Shown here one piece after another: positions 54,699 through 62,652 of a stretch of 64,000 nucleotides of DNA (position 1 is its first letter; every line of letters begins with the position of its first letter). Source of the DNA: Pseudochelatococcus sp050946405. GTDB taxonomy: Bacteria; Pseudomonadota; Alphaproteobacteria; Rhizobiales; Beijerinckiaceae. The stretch covers positions 62,001 through 126,000 of the forward strand of contig NZ_JBMNUS010000010.1 in assembly GCF_050946405.1 (NCBI RefSeq). Reading direction: 5' to 3'. The notes under the pieces were generated by a model. That model saw nothing but the letters and a program-made list of their open reading frames with translations. It did not search any database and was not told where the DNA came from. A program made the position numbers and the translations under genes.

Positions 54699-55748
54699 TC
54701 AGAGCTTCGGCGCGACCTGATCGCGCCACTTGGCGGCGATGGTCGGCGCGGACTGCGTCCACGCCTCGCTGTCGATCGGCTTGGCCTTGGCGTACTGGTC
54801 GGACGGCAGCAGGCGCGCCTTGGCCTCTTCCGGCAGCGTGACGTGATCGACGCGGATCGGGCGCGCGTAGCCGTTGGCGAGGTTGATCTGGCCGGCGTCG
54901 CTCAGGATGTACTCGCGGGCGAGCCTGGCGGCGTTGGCGTTCTTGGCGTGCTTGTTGATGATCGTCGCGTAGCCGCTGGTGATCGAGCCGTCAGCCGGGA
55001 TGAGGACCGTGAACTTGTCGCGGCCGACCACGTCGCGATAGTTCAACGCGTTGAAGTCCCACAGCGCCGCGACCTGGATCTCGCCCTTTTCGAGGCTCGC
55101 CGGATTGGCGGCGTTGGAGACGAGACGACCCTGCTCGGCGAGCTTCACGAACAGGTCGATGCCCGGCTGGAGGTTGTTCTCGTCACCGCCCTGCGCCACG
55201 GCGGCGGCGAGCACGGCGGCGTTGTCCTGCGCGGCGGAACCCACCTGCGCGATGGAGAACTTGTAATCGCCTTCGAGCAGGTCGGCCCACGACTTCGGCG
55301 GGTTCTTCACCTCGTTCGAGACGATGAAGGCGATGGTGCCGGTGTAGCCGATCACCCAATGGCCGTCCGCGTCCTTCGCCCAGCCCGGGATCTGGTCCCA
55401 CGTCGTGGGCTTGTAGGGCTGCGTCACGCCGCGCTTCAGGGCGATGGGGCCGAATTCGAGGCCGACGTCGCCGATATCGGCGGTGGCGTTCACGCCCTCG
55501 TTGGCGAACTTGGCGATTTCCTCGCCGCTGCTCATGTCGGTGTCGGCATGCTTGAGGCCGTACTTCTCCGTGAGCTGCGCCCAAGTATCCTTCCAGTTCG
55601 CCCAGCCGTCCGGCATGCCGACGCTGTAGATCGCGCCTTCCTTGCGCGCGGCGGCTTCGAGCGTGGCGAGGTCGTCGGCCCGGACGGGCGCGGCGACGGC
55701 GAGCGCCGCAACGGCGGCGGCGAACAGTGAAGACGTGATCCTGCGCAT
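54699..55748 (-). CDS. Extracellular solute-binding protein of the organophosphorus-type ABC importer
   Basis: 349 residues. A signal peptide (MRRITSSLFAAAVAALAVAAPVRA) precedes a COG1840-like periplasmic binding fold (DLATLEAAARKEGAIYSVGMPDGWANWKDTW...). This superfamily includes iron, thiamine and 2-aminoethylphosphonate binders. The PHO-box-like site upstream and the phosphodiesterase in the operon favour a phosphorus compound over iron. The start is chosen for the signal peptide. Confidence 0.87.
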   Translation of the reverse strand: MRRITSSLFAAAVAALAVAAPVRADDLATLEAAARKEGAIYSVGMPDGWANWKDTWAQLTEKYGLKHADTDMSSGEEIAKFANEGVNATADIGDVGLEFGPIALKRGVTQPYKPTTWDQIPGWAKDADGHWVIGYTGTIAFIVSNEVKNPPKSWADLLEGDYKFSIAQVGSAAQDNAAVLAAAVAQGGDENNLQPGIDLFVKLAEQGRLVSNAANPASLEKGEIQVAALWDFNALNYRDVVGRDKFTVLIPADGSITSGYATIINKHAKNANAARLAREYILSDAGQINLANGYARPIRVDHVTLPEEAKARLLPSDQYAKAKPIDSEAWTQSAPTIAAKWRDQVAPKL

Positions 55749-55798
55749 GGCGCCTCTCCGGGACGAAAAAAACAGCGCCGACTGTCTGCCACTCCGCA

Positions 55799-55816
55799 AT
55801 GACGCCGGTGTGACAG
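55799..55816 (-). promoter_or_regulatory. PHO-box-like site upstream of the ABC/phosphodiesterase operon
   Basis: On the minus strand CTGTCAC-ACCG-GCGTCAT, 11 of 14 positions of the PhoB consensus CTGTCAT-N4-CTGTCAT, with 11-bp period. It lies about 50 bases upstream of the binding protein ATG. Confidence 0.7.
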
Positions 55817-55850
55817 CTCTTGTGTGACGGCTCTTGTGTGACGGCTCTTG
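55809..55850. repeat. Three 14-bp tandem repeats next to the PHO box
   Basis: TGTGACRGCTCTTG at 55809-55822, 55823-55836 and 55837-55850. Each contains one TGAC half-site, but at 14-bp and not 11-bp period. The first unit overlaps the PHO-box-like site. Confidence 0.85.
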
Positions 55851-55874
55851 CCCGCCCGCCGGCTCCCGTTCTTA

Positions 55875-55898
55875 TTGCAGTTAATTTGCAATTGCAAA
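55875..55898. promoter_or_regulatory. TGCA-rich element, possible Mur (manganese) site
   Basis: TTGCAGTTAATTTGCAA followed by the overlapping palindrome TTGCAATTGCAA. The TGCA-N7-TGCA arrangement resembles Mur-responsive sequences of Rhizobiales as I remember them. It lies about 160 bases upstream of the metal ABC ATPase gene. Confidence 0.4.
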
Positions 55899-56059
55899 AA
55901 TCGGCGACCGTGGCTATCTTTTGCTTCAGGAAGGCGAGGCCGCCTTCCGGCGCGTTTGCCGGGCCGGCAAACGGTCAGCGATGCGTTGTTTCGAGCGAAT
56001 GCTTGTCATCGAATGGTTTCATTCGACCGGGAATCGCTCCGGGAGGTTTGGGGATCGAC

Positions 56060-56914
56060 ATGGCAAACGCCGCCACGCCGCAGCTCGTCGCGCGCAACGG
56101 TCACGTGCTGGCCGGAAAGGGCGCGCCCGGTTCCTGCGATGTATCAAGTCCTTTCGCCATATCGGGGCTCACGGTCAGCTATGATGGCCGCCCGGCGGTG
56201 CTGTCGGTCGATTTCACGACGCCGCCGGGGGCGATGGTGGCGATCGTCGGTCCCAACGGCGCCGGCAAGTCGACGCTGATCAAGGCGGCGCTCGGCATCG
56301 TGCCGCGCCTTTCCGGCGAGGTGACTGTCTTCGGCGCGGCGCGCGAGCGGGCGATGGCGCGGATCGCCTATGTTCCCCAGCGCGCCAGCGTGGACTGGGA
56401 TTTTCCCGCCACCGTCGTCGACGTGGTGATGATGGGTTATTACCGCCGCCTCGGCCTGTTCCGGCTCGCGGGCAAGCGCCTGCGGCGCGGCGCGCTCGAT
56501 TGCCTGGAACGCGTGGGCATGGCGGCTTTCGCCGATCGCCAGATCGGGCAATTGTCCGGCGGCCAGCAGCAGCGCGTGTTCATCGCGCGGGCGCTGGCGC
56601 AGGAAGCCGACCTTTATATCATGGACGAGCCCTTCGCCGGCGTCGACGCGGTGACGGAGCGCGCCATCATCGCGGTCCTCAAGGACCTCAAGGCGGCGGG
56701 CAAGACGATCATCTGCGTCCACCACGATCTCGGCACGGTGGCGGAATATTTCGACCATGTGCTGCTCATCAACGTGCGCCTCGTCGCGGCCGGGCCGGTG
56801 GCGGAGGCGTTCACCCTCGACAACCTGCAACAGACTTATGGCGGGCGGCTGCTGATGACGGAGGGCGCCGGCGGTCTGCCGCCCGCTTCCCCGGCCTCCC
56901 CCGCGACGGCGTGA
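56060..56914 (+). CDS. Metal (Zn/Mn/Fe) ABC transporter ATP-binding protein
   Basis: 284 residues, ATPase of the cluster A-I metal importer type (TroB/SitB/ZnuC-like). Walker A GPNGAGKS (64-71), YVPQRASVDWDFPATVVDVVMMGYY, signature LSGGQQQR, Walker B LYIMDEPFAGVD and the switch His in VHHDLGTVAEYFD. The DWDFPATVVDVV wording favours Mn/Fe/Zn systems. The ATG at 56060 is chosen, as the upstream frame is repeat-like spacer. Confidence 0.9.
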   Translation: MANAATPQLVARNGHVLAGKGAPGSCDVSSPFAISGLTVSYDGRPAVLSVDFTTPPGAMVAIVGPNGAGKSTLIKAALGIVPRLSGEVTVFGAARERAMARIAYVPQRASVDWDFPATVVDVVMMGYYRRLGLFRLAGKRLRRGALDCLERVGMAAFADRQIGQLSGGQQQRVFIARALAQEADLYIMDEPFAGVDAVTERAIIAVLKDLKAAGKTIICVHHDLGTVAEYFDHVLLINVRLVAAGPVAEAFTLDNLQQTYGGRLLMTEGAGGLPPASPASPATA

Positions 56915-56921
56915 GGCGGAC

Positions 56922-58136
56922 ATGGGCGCGATGATGGAGGCGCTGCTGCCGGCGCTTTTCCTGCGGGCGGGCTACAACACGGCGCTGGTGACGGTGGGGG
57001 CGGCGCTGCTCGGCGCGGCGGCCGGGGCCATCGGCGCCTTCATGCTGCTGCGCAAACGCTCGCTCGTCAGCGATGCGATCTCCCACGCCACGCTGCCGGG
57101 GCTGGCGCTGGCCTTCATCGTCATGGCGCTCGCCGGCGGCGACGGGCGCTTCATGCCCGGCCTGCTCGCGGGCGCGGCCGTGAGCGCGGGGATCGGCCTC
57201 GTCGCCGTGGAGGCGATCGCGCGGCGCACGCGGCTGACGGAGGATGTCGCCATCGGCGCGGTGCTGTCGGTGTTCTTCGGCCTCGGCATCGTGCTGCTCA
57301 CGGTCATCCAGACCATGGAGAGCGGCCGGCAGGCCGGCATCGGCGGTTTCCTGCTGGGGTCGACGGCCGGCATGCTGCGCGGCGAGGCGGAGGTGATCGC
57401 GGTCGCCGCCGCGCTCACCGGCGTCGCCGTCTTCGTCCTGCGCCGCCCGCTGACGCTGGTGTGCTTCGATGAGGAATACGCCGCGACGCAGGGCGTCGAC
57501 GTGCGCGCCACCGATCTCGCCATGATGGCGCTGGCGCTCGCCGTCACCGTCATCGGGCTCAAGGTGGCGGGATTGGTGCTGATCGTGGCGCTCACCATCC
57601 TGCCGCCGGTCGCGGCCCGCTTCTGGACCAACCGCGCGGAGCGGATGGCGCTGATCGCGGCGGCCATCGGCGCGGTGTCGGCGTGGCTCGGCGCGGTCAT
57701 CTCCTCGCTGGGGCCGGGGCTGCCGACCGGCGCGCTGATCGTGCTGGTGTCGTTCGCGATCTTCCTGTTCTCGCTGCTCTTCTCGCCGCTGCGCGGGGTG
57801 CTCGCCGGCCGCATGGCGACGCTTGCGCTGACGCGGCGCGTGCATGAGCGTCAGGGGCTGCTGGCGCTGGCGCGCGAGGAGCCGATCTACGACACGCTGA
57901 CGCTGCGCGTGCTGCGGCGGGCCGGCCATATCCGCGCCGACGGCGCGCCGACGCTCGCCGGGCGCGCGGCGGCGGCCTCGGCCGCGCGGGAGGAGGCGCT
58001 GTGGAGCCTCTATCGCAAGCTGTTTCCCGACGAGGCCGCGAGCGCCGGCTATCACGGCCTCGCCCCGATCAACGAATCGCTGCCGTCCGACGTGGTGCGC
58101 GATCTCGAGCGGCGCTGCAACTTCAAGGCTACCTGA
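56922..58136 (+). CDS. Metal ABC transporter permease with C-terminal wHTH-like extension
   Basis: 404 residues: about eight to nine helices in the first 290 residues with SDAISHATLPGLALAF and DVAIGAVLSVFFGLGIVLL, typical of TroC/ZnuB permeases. A hydrophilic extension of about 115 residues (HERQGLLALAREEPIYDTLTLRVLRRAGHI...) resembles the winged-helix-like tail found on TroC/MntB-type permeases. It follows the ATPase gene by 7 bases. Confidence 0.9.
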   Translation: MGAMMEALLPALFLRAGYNTALVTVGAALLGAAAGAIGAFMLLRKRSLVSDAISHATLPGLALAFIVMALAGGDGRFMPGLLAGAAVSAGIGLVAVEAIARRTRLTEDVAIGAVLSVFFGLGIVLLTVIQTMESGRQAGIGGFLLGSTAGMLRGEAEVIAVAAALTGVAVFVLRRPLTLVCFDEEYAATQGVDVRATDLAMMALALAVTVIGLKVAGLVLIVALTILPPVAARFWTNRAERMALIAAAIGAVSAWLGAVISSLGPGLPTGALIVLVSFAIFLFSLLFSPLRGVLAGRMATLALTRRVHERQGLLALAREEPIYDTLTLRVLRRAGHIRADGAPTLAGRAAAASAAREEALWSLYRKLFPDEAASAGYHGLAPINESLPSDVVRDLERRCNFKAT

Positions 58137-58151
58137 TGCGAGGGCTATCTG

Positions 58152-59087
58152 ATGGGCGCTGATTTCGTCATGCTCGGCCTCGTGCCGATGACGGTGGGCG
58201 TGCTGGTTTCCGTGGCCTGCGCGCTGCTCGGCAATTTCCTCGTGCTGCGGCGGCAGGCGCTGATCGGGGATGCGGTGAGCCATGTCGTGCTGCCGGGCAT
58301 CGTGCTGGCCTATATCGCCACCGGCACGCTCGCCGCCGGCGCCATGCTGGCGGGCGCGGGGGCGGCGGCGGTCATCGCGCTGGTGCTGATCGAGATCGTG
58401 CGCCGCGCCGGCCGCGTCGAGCCGGGGGCGGCCATGGGCGTGGTGTTCACCGCGCTGTTCGCGGCGGGCGTGCTGCTGCTGGAGCAGACGGATACGCGCC
58501 GGGTGCATCTCGATGTGGAGCATGCGCTCTACGGCAATCTGGAGAGCATCGTGTGGTTTTCCGCGCAGGGCTGGGGCTCGCTGCTCGACCCCGCCGCTCT
58601 CGCCGACCTGCCGCCCCAGGTGCCGCGCCTCTTCATCACGCTGCTCGCCGTGATCGCCTTCGTCGCCGCGTTCTGGAAGGAGCTTTTCGTCGGCACCTTC
58701 GACCCCGGCTTCGCGCAGAGCGTGGGCGCGCGTCCCGGCCTCACCGGTTTCGCGCTGGTGGTGATGGTGGCCGTCGTCGCCGTGATGGCCTTCGACGCGG
58801 TGGGCGCGATCATCGTGGTGGCCATGTTCATCTGCCCGGCGGGCGCGGCGCGGCTGATGACGGACCGGCTGCTGCCGCAACTCCTGTGGAGCGTCGCCTT
58901 CGCCTTCGCCGGGGCGGTTGCCGGCTTCACGCTCGCCGCCTATGGCCCGCAATGGCTCGGCTTCGCGTCGAGCGTCAGCGCGGCGGGCATGATCGCGACG
59001 GCGAGCGGCGCGATCCTCGGCCTTGCATGCCTGTTCGGCCCCAGACGCCACCGGCGCGGCATGCCGACATCGGGCGGAAGTGCTTGA
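58152..59087 (+). CDS. Metal ABC transporter permease, second subunit
   Basis: 311 residues with about nine helices and the family signature RRQALIGDAVSHVVLPGIVLAY. Corresponds to TroD of Mn/Zn importers that use two permeases. No substrate-binding protein gene follows or precedes; the next genes are rml. The only metal-binding protein in the window is the AztC homologue at 19.1 kb. Confidence 0.9.
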   Translation: MGADFVMLGLVPMTVGVLVSVACALLGNFLVLRRQALIGDAVSHVVLPGIVLAYIATGTLAAGAMLAGAGAAAVIALVLIEIVRRAGRVEPGAAMGVVFTALFAAGVLLLEQTDTRRVHLDVEHALYGNLESIVWFSAQGWGSLLDPAALADLPPQVPRLFITLLAVIAFVAAFWKELFVGTFDPGFAQSVGARPGLTGFALVVMVAVVAVMAFDAVGAIIVVAMFICPAGAARLMTDRLLPQLLWSVAFAFAGAVAGFTLAAYGPQWLGFASSVSAAGMIATASGAILGLACLFGPRRHRRGMPTSGGSA

Positions 59088-59154
59088 AAACAGCCCGCGA
59101 GGATTTATACATCGACAGTCGCGCTTCCGCAGCGCCTGCATCCCGGTGGGTTCC

Positions 59155-59718
59155 GTGATTGTCAAGACCTTCGATATTTCCGGCCTCGCGCTGGTCGTTC
59201 CCCGGCGGTTCGAGGACGCGCGCGGCCATTTCGCCGAAACCTGGTCGGACCGGCGGTTTCGCGAGGCGGTGGCGGATGCCGGCTTCGTGCAGGACAACCA
59301 GTCGCTGACGCGGCGCAAGGGCACCGTGCGCGGCCTGCACTACCAGCGCCCGCCGGCGGGGCAGGGCAAGCTCGTGCGCGTTCTGGCCGGCGCGATCCTC
59401 GACGTGGCGGTGGACGTGCGCGCCGGCTCGCCGACCTTCGGCCGGCATGCGGCGGTGCGGCTCGATGCGCGGGAGGGCGCGCAGTTCTGGGTGCCGGAAG
59501 GGTTCCTGCACGGCTTCTGCACGCTGGAGGACGATACGGCCGTGGCTTACAAGGTGACGTCCTATTACAGCCCCGAACACGACGCGGGCGTCGCCTTCGA
59601 CGATCCGCAACTCGGCATCGACTGGCCGGTGACGGCGGCGGAGGCGGTGCTCTCCGACAAGGACCGCAGCCTGCCCCGCTTCGCGGACATGCCGGCGGCC
59701 TTTATGTGGCAAGCGTAA
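59155..59718 (+). CDS. rmlC: dTDP-4-dehydrorhamnose 3,5-epimerase
   Basis: 187 residues from a GTG start. Cupin-fold epimerase of dTDP-L-rhamnose synthesis. Signatures are FEDARGHFAETW, QDNQSLTRRKGTVRGLHYQ with the catalytic His, and VPEGFLHGFCTLEDDT. First gene of the rmlCBDA operon, 67 bases after the metal permease. The stop codon lies inside a 14-bp tandem repeat. Confidence 0.95.
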   Translation: MIVKTFDISGLALVVPRRFEDARGHFAETWSDRRFREAVADAGFVQDNQSLTRRKGTVRGLHYQRPPAGQGKLVRVLAGAILDVAVDVRAGSPTFGRHAAVRLDAREGAQFWVPEGFLHGFCTLEDDTAVAYKVTSYYSPEHDAGVAFDDPQLGIDWPVTAAEAVLSDKDRSLPRFADMPAAFMWQA

Positions 59719-59747
59719 CGTGGCAAGAACAACGTGGCAAGCGTCAG
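59706..59747 (+). repeat. Three 14-bp tandem repeats at the rmlC-rmlB junction
   Basis: GTGGCAAG-N6 units at 59706-59719, 59720-59733 and 59734-59747. The first unit contains the rmlC stop codon; the last ends 10 bases before the rmlB ATG. They look like recent duplications of the rmlC 3' end. Confidence 0.8.
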
Positions 59748-59757
59748 GGAAACCTCC

Positions 59758-60849
59758 ATGAGAGCGCGCATACTGGTGACGGGCGGCGCGGGGTTCATCG
59801 GCTCCGCCGTGTGCCGCTACATCATTCGCGAGACGCAGGCCGCGGTCGTCAATGTCGACAAGCTGACCTACGCCGGCAATCTCGCCTCGCTGCGGGAGAT
59901 CGGGGACGATCCGCGCTACCGCTTCGTTCGTGCGGACATCTGCGACCGCGCGGCGCTTGACGCGGTGTTCGGCGAGGCGCAACCCGACGCCGTGATGCAT
60001 CTCGCCGCCGAAAGCCATGTCGACCGTTCCATCGACGGCGCGCGCGACTTCATCGACACCAACATCGTCGGCACCTTCACGCTGCTGGAAGCCGCACGCG
60101 CCTATCTGGCGGGGGCCGACGCCGGCACGCGGGAAAACTTCCGCTTCCTGCACGTATCCACCGACGAGGTTTACGGTTCGCTGGGGCCGCAGGGGCTGTT
60201 CAGCGAGACGACGCGCTACGATCCCTCGTCGCCCTATTCGGCCTCCAAGGCCGCCGCCGACCATCTCGCGACGGCGTGGGCGCGCACCTACGGCCTGCCG
60301 GTGGTGCTTTCCAACTGCTCCAACAACTACGGGCCGTATCACTTCCCGGAAAAACTCATCCCGCTGATGATCCTCAATGCGCTCGACGGCAGGCCGCTGC
60401 CCGTCTACGGCGCGGGCGCCAACGTGCGCGACTGGCTCCATGTCGAGGATCACGCGCGGGCGCTGTGGCTGATCCTCAACGCCGGGCGCATCGGCGAGAA
60501 ATACAATGTGGGCGGGCGCAACGAGCGCACCAATCTCGAGGTCGTCCACGCCGTCTGCGCCATTCTCGACCGTCTCGCGCCCGGCGGCGCGCCGCATGCC
60601 CGGCTCGTGACCCATGTGGCGGATCGGCCGGGGCACGACCGGCGCTATGCCATCGACGCCACGAAGCTGGAGACGGAACTCGGCTGGCGCGCGCGGGAGA
60701 CGTTCGACACCGGCCTCGAAAAGACCGTGCGCTGGTATCTCGACAACGACTGGTGGTGGCGGCCGCTGCGCGACAAGGTTTATACGGGCGAACGGCTCGG
60801 GCTCGCGGGCGAAAAGGCGGCGGGGAAGGCGTCATGCGCATCGCGGTAA
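59758..60849 (+). CDS. rmlB: dTDP-glucose 4,6-dehydratase
   Basis: 363 residues. NAD-binding GGAGFIG at residues 9-15, active-site HVSTDEVYGSLG, YSASKA (Tyr and Lys of the SDR pair) and NCSNNYGPYHFPEKLIPL. Second step of dTDP-L-rhamnose synthesis. The C-terminal end overlaps the rmlD start by 16 bases. Confidence 0.96.
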   Translation: MRARILVTGGAGFIGSAVCRYIIRETQAAVVNVDKLTYAGNLASLREIGDDPRYRFVRADICDRAALDAVFGEAQPDAVMHLAAESHVDRSIDGARDFIDTNIVGTFTLLEAARAYLAGADAGTRENFRFLHVSTDEVYGSLGPQGLFSETTRYDPSSPYSASKAAADHLATAWARTYGLPVVLSNCSNNYGPYHFPEKLIPLMILNALDGRPLPVYGAGANVRDWLHVEDHARALWLILNAGRIGEKYNVGGRNERTNLEVVHAVCAILDRLAPGGAPHARLVTHVADRPGHDRRYAIDATKLETELGWRARETFDTGLEKTVRWYLDNDWWWRPLRDKVYTGERLGLAGEKAAGKASCASR

Positions 60850-61742
60850 CCGGGCGCGACGGGCAGGTCGCCACCGCGCTCGCGGAATACGGCGCGGCGC
60901 ACGGCGTCGAGGTGGTGCGTGTCGGGCGTCCCGCGCTCGATCTCGCCGCGCCCGAAAGCGTCCGCGCGGCGCTGGCGGCGGTGCGGCCCGATGTCGTCGT
61001 CAACGCGGCGGCTTTCACGGCGGTGGATCTGGCGGAATCGCAGGCGCAAGCGGCCTTCGCGATCAACGCCGCGGGCGCGGGCGCGGTGGCGGAGGCGGCG
61101 CGGGCGCTCGAAGCGCCCGTCATCCAGTTGTCGACCGATTACGTTTTCGACGGCGAGAAGCCCGCTCCTTATCATGAGGACGACGCCACCGGCCCCGTCA
61201 GCGTCTATGGCGCGTCGAAGCTTGCGGGTGAGCGGGCCGTCGCGGCGGCCACGGAAGATCACGTCATCCTGCGCACGGCATGGGTGTATGCGGCCTCGGG
61301 CAAGAACTTCGTGCGCACCATGCTGCGTCTGGCGCAAGAGCGTGACGCGGTGCGCGTTGTCGCCGACCAGCGCGGCTGTCCGAGCTACGCGCCCGACATC
61401 GCGGCGGCGGTGATCGCGGTGGCGCGAAATCTCGCGGCGCATCCGCGCGACGCCGCCCTGCGCGGCGTCTTTCACCTGACGGGGCAGGGTGAGGCCACCT
61501 GGGCGCAACTGGCGGAAGAAGTGTTTGCGCAGGCGCGCGCCGCCGGCGGCAAGGGGGCGGCGGTGATCCCGATCACGACCGCCGAATATCCCACGCCCGC
61601 CCGCCGCCCCCGAAATTCACGCCTCGACGGCGCGAAGCTGGCGCGCGTGCATGGCGTCGTGCTGCCGGAGTGGCGGCAGTCGCTGGCGCGGTGCGTGGCG
61701 CGGATATACGATACGGAACGACAGGGAGAGCCGGGCGCATGA
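60834..61742 (+). CDS. rmlD: dTDP-4-dehydrorhamnose reductase
   Basis: 302 residues of the SDR family. The N-terminal nucleotide loop is VTGRDGQVATAL, then VVNAAAFTAVDLAESQ, LSTDYVFDG and YGASKLAGE with catalytic Tyr and Lys. Last step to dTDP-L-rhamnose. It overlaps rmlB upstream and rmlA downstream (4 bases). Confidence 0.95.
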   Translation: MRIAVTGRDGQVATALAEYGAAHGVEVVRVGRPALDLAAPESVRAALAAVRPDVVVNAAAFTAVDLAESQAQAAFAINAAGAGAVAEAARALEAPVIQLSTDYVFDGEKPAPYHEDDATGPVSVYGASKLAGERAVAAATEDHVILRTAWVYAASGKNFVRTMLRLAQERDAVRVVADQRGCPSYAPDIAAAVIAVARNLAAHPRDAALRGVFHLTGQGEATWAQLAEEVFAQARAAGGKGAAVIPITTAEYPTPARRPRNSRLDGAKLARVHGVVLPEWRQSLARCVARIYDTERQGEPGA

Positions 61743-62608
61743 AGGGCATCATTCTCGCAGGCGGCGCGGGCACGCGGCTGCACCCGCTCACGCTGGTGAC
61801 GTCGAAGCAGCTCATGCCGGTCTATGACAAGCCCCTGATCTATTATCCGCTGACCGTGCTCATGCAGGCGGGCATCCGCGAGATTCTGATCATCTCGACG
61901 CCGCACGACCTGCCGCAGTTCCAGCGCCTGCTGGGCGCTGGTTCGCAATGGGGGCTGCAATTCTCCTACGCCGCGCAGCCGAGCCCTGACGGACTGGCGC
62001 AAGCCTACATCATCGGCGCGGATTTCGTCGCCGGCGGGCCTTCGGCGCTCATTCTGGGCGACAACATCTATTACGGCTCGGGGCTTCAGGCGCTGCTGAC
62101 GGACGCGGCGCGCGAGACCTCGGGCGCCACCATCTTCGCCTACAACGTCAGCGACCCGGAGCGCTACGGCATCGTCTCCTTCGACGCGCAGGGCAGGGCG
62201 GAGACCATCGAGGAGAAGCCGAAACAGCCGCGCTCCAACTGGGCGGTGACGGGGCTTTATTTTTATGACGCGCAGGTGGTGGAGATCGCGGCCGGTCTCA
62301 AGCCTTCCGCGCGCGGCGAGCTGGAGATCACCGACGTCAACCGCGCCTATCTGGAGCGCGGCCAGCTCCGGGTGCGCAAGATGGACCGCGGCTATGCCTG
62401 GCTCGACACCGGCACCCACGACAGCCTCATCGACGCGGCGCTGTTCGTGCGCACGCTGGAGACGCGCCAGGCCCAGCGCATCGCCTCGCCTGAGGAAACG
62501 GCTTTCCGCATGGGGCTGATCGACCGCGCGGCGCTGATCCGCCTCGGCGAGGCGCTGGGCAAGAGCGGTTATGGCCGCTATCTCGTCCAGATCGCCGATG
62601 AGGATTAA
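61739..62608 (+). CDS. rmlA: Glucose-1-phosphate thymidylyltransferase
   Basis: 289 residues. LAGGAGTRLHPLT nucleotide loop, DKPLIYYPL, GDNIYYG with the metal-binding Asp and EEKPKQPRSNWAVTGLYFYD. It activates glucose 1-phosphate to dTDP-glucose, the first pathway step, though encoded last. The operon supplies dTDP-rhamnose for surface polysaccharide; no glycosyltransferase genes are in the window. Confidence 0.96.
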   Translation: MKGIILAGGAGTRLHPLTLVTSKQLMPVYDKPLIYYPLTVLMQAGIREILIISTPHDLPQFQRLLGAGSQWGLQFSYAAQPSPDGLAQAYIIGADFVAGGPSALILGDNIYYGSGLQALLTDAARETSGATIFAYNVSDPERYGIVSFDAQGRAETIEEKPKQPRSNWAVTGLYFYDAQVVEIAAGLKPSARGELEITDVNRAYLERGQLRVRKMDRGYAWLDTGTHDSLIDAALFVRTLETRQAQRIASPEETAFRMGLIDRAALIRLGEALGKSGYGRYLVQIADED

Positions 62609-62619
62609 CGGATTCCGGT

Positions 62620-62651
62620 TTATATCCTGTTTCAATTGAAACAGGATATAA
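62620..62651. terminator. Perfect 32-bp palindrome after rmlA
   Basis: Left arm TTATATCCTGTTTCAA and its exact complement, with no loop, one base pair after another, between the convergent rmlA and SDR genes. AT-rich for this genome. Likely a bidirectional terminator. Confidence 0.75.
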
Positions 62652-62652
62652 T

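Larger units (their letters stand above)
55749..56059. other. Divergent regulatory spacer, P importer and metal importer
   Basis: 311 bases. From left to right: a PHO-box-like site for the leftward operon, a 14-bp tandem repeat, and a TGCA-rich element for the rightward metal transporter. No gene is evident. Confidence 0.6.

Noticed and set aside
51185..55748. Iron(III) or thiamine importer
   Set aside because: The binding protein family alone would allow it, but the phosphodiesterase in the operon and the PHO-box-like site favour a phosphorus substrate. Kept as the alternative.
59155..62608. Complete O-antigen or capsule locus
   Set aside because: Only the four dTDP-rhamnose precursor genes are present; no glycosyltransferase, flippase or polymerase follows.
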